Shown: in pieces, positions 13,437 through 14,104 of the stretch
How positions within the stretch are numbered: the stretch's first letter is position 1
Layout: every line of letters starts with the position of its first letter
Assembly: GCA_964400655.1 (NCBI GenBank)
Contig: CAYNVN010000159.1
Span: forward strand, 1 to 14,104
DNA length: 14,104 bases
Direction of reading: 5' to 3'
Origin: B16-G9 sp964400655
GTDB lineage: Bacteria > Bacteroidota > Bacteroidia > Bacteroidales > F082
The notes under the pieces: generated by a model
Told to the model about the DNA's origin: nothing
What the model saw: the letters and a program-made list of their open reading frames with translations, nothing else
Database searches by the model: none
Position numbers and translations under genes: made by a program

Positions 13437-14104
13437 TTATATTTCTTTAAAGTTGTCGTTTGTTACTTTTTCACCCAGTTCTTCAATAATCAGTTTGTCA
13501 AGTTCAATATCCTCTTCCTCATCAAATACCTCAAGGAACGGCTCTTTAAACGATTTGGTAAGCAGCCACTTGTCAATGCTTAACAGTAGTGATGGCAAAA
13601 CAAACAGATTTGAGAACAGTGCCACAAGAAGGGTTACCGATACCAGATATCCCAACGCCTCGGTGCCGCCGAACGACGACAGCGTAAACATGGAAAACCC
13701 GAAAAACAAAACAATGGCCGAGTAAATCATGCTGTAACCCGTTTCCTGAAGTGCCAGCAAAACCGATTCTTTAATCTTACAGTTGTTGTGTTTAAGCTGT
13801 AATCTGTATCGAGAAAGAAAATGAATGGTGTTATCAACACTTATTCCCAAGGCAATACTGAATATTAAAATAGTCGATGGTTTTATGGATATGCCGAAAT
13901 ATCCCATCATACCGGCGGTTAAAACCTGATGTATAATATTCGGAATTAACGAAATATTAATCATGCGGGTTGATGAAAAAATCAATGCCATCAGCATGGT
14001 GATTACCACTATGGCAAGCAGCAGACTTTGAAACAGGTTTTTTACCAGATAGTCGGTTCCTTTTAAAAACACAACACTGGTTCCGGTAAGATGGACTTCG
14101 TATT
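13437..14104 (-). CDS. RND/MMPL-type membrane transporter, C-terminal part (partial)
   Basis: The frame is open to the right edge, so the GTG at 14072 is not a real start; 222 residues are visible. Counting from that GTG, five hydrophobic segments lie at about 13-32, 41-62, 66-86, 112-131 and 138-160. The third carries GISVDNTIHFLSRYR, the G-x-x-x-D motif of RND/MMPL and sterol-sensing-type transporters, in which the Asp serves the proton relay. The segment corresponds to the second membrane domain of a roughly 750-1000 aa protein. A strongly acidic cytoplasmic tail follows (about 175-211, with DEEEDIELDKL). The family exports lipids, hopanoids, drugs or other hydrophobic molecules by proton motive force; the substrate here is unknown. 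It is the most upstream visible gene of the operon with rmlA and the prenyl synthase, and the operon promoter is outside the window. Confidence 0.88.
   Translation of the reverse strand, partial: YEVHLTGTSVVFLKGTDYLVKNLFQSLLLAIVVITMLMALIFSSTRMINISLIPNIIHQVLTAGMMGYFGISIKPSTILIFSIALGISVDNTIHFLSRYRLQLKHNNCKIKESVLLALQETGYSMIYSAIVLFFGFSMFTLSSFGGTEALGYLVSVTLLVALFSNLFVLPSLLLSIDKWLLTKSFKEPFLEVFDEEEDIELDKLIIEELGEKVTNDNFKEI

Noticed and set aside
13390..13725. A 111-codon Ser-rich + strand frame across the rmlA / exporter junction
   Set aside because: The serine run is the complement of the acidic tail codons of the exporter; no independent support.

Overview
The window looks like a chromosomal piece of a Bacteroidota bacterium. 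Two things point there: large secreted proteins ending in type IX secretion (T9SS) type A sorting domains, and upstream sites that fit the phylum's TAnnTTTG -7 promoter element (261-268, 4411-4418, 9612-9619). Nothing visible fixes the genus. No phage, insertion sequence, CRISPR array, tRNA or rRNA was seen.

Left part (1-9553, + strand) is a T9SS cargo cluster. It starts with the last 45 codons of one secreted protein and its terminator hairpin. A 360-bp non-coding leader with a good promoter and a hairpin follows. Then come two giant modular surface or secreted proteins (1265 and 1693 aa). They share one architecture: carboxypeptidase-regulatory-like fold, cleaved-adhesin / choice-of-anchor-J domain, Fn3-like linker, second such domain, a W-D-N-G module, Fn3, and the sorting domain. 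They are an old tandem duplication whose middle parts have diverged strongly. Their last 289 bp are nearly identical, which suggests recent gene conversion of the sorting-domain segment. The first carries a private propeller-like insertion; the second carries about 680 extra N-terminal residues. Neither shows a catalytic domain, so adhesin-like or matrix-like roles are the most that can be inferred.

Middle part (9563-11582, + strand): a strong terminator, then a separately promoted ABC-F ATPase, which is a soluble translation factor type and not a transporter. Its first signature motif is atypical (SIGW).

Right part (11593-14104, - strand) is a tight operon running into the window from the right. 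It reads: C-terminal part of an RND/MMPL-type membrane exporter, then glucose-1-phosphate thymidylyltransferase (RmlA), then a trans-isoprenyl diphosphate synthase. The gaps are 2 and 12 nt. The operon converges on the ABC-F gene with only 10 bp between stop codons. Sugar-nucleotide supply, isoprenoid supply and a membrane exporter together suggest an envelope-related role, but that link is inference.

No clearly new enzymatic or defence system is visible. The points most worth a second look are the homogenised 3' ends of the two giant genes, the domain gained or lost between them, the thrice-used W-D-N-G module, the long hairpin-bearing leader, and the odd ABC-F signature.
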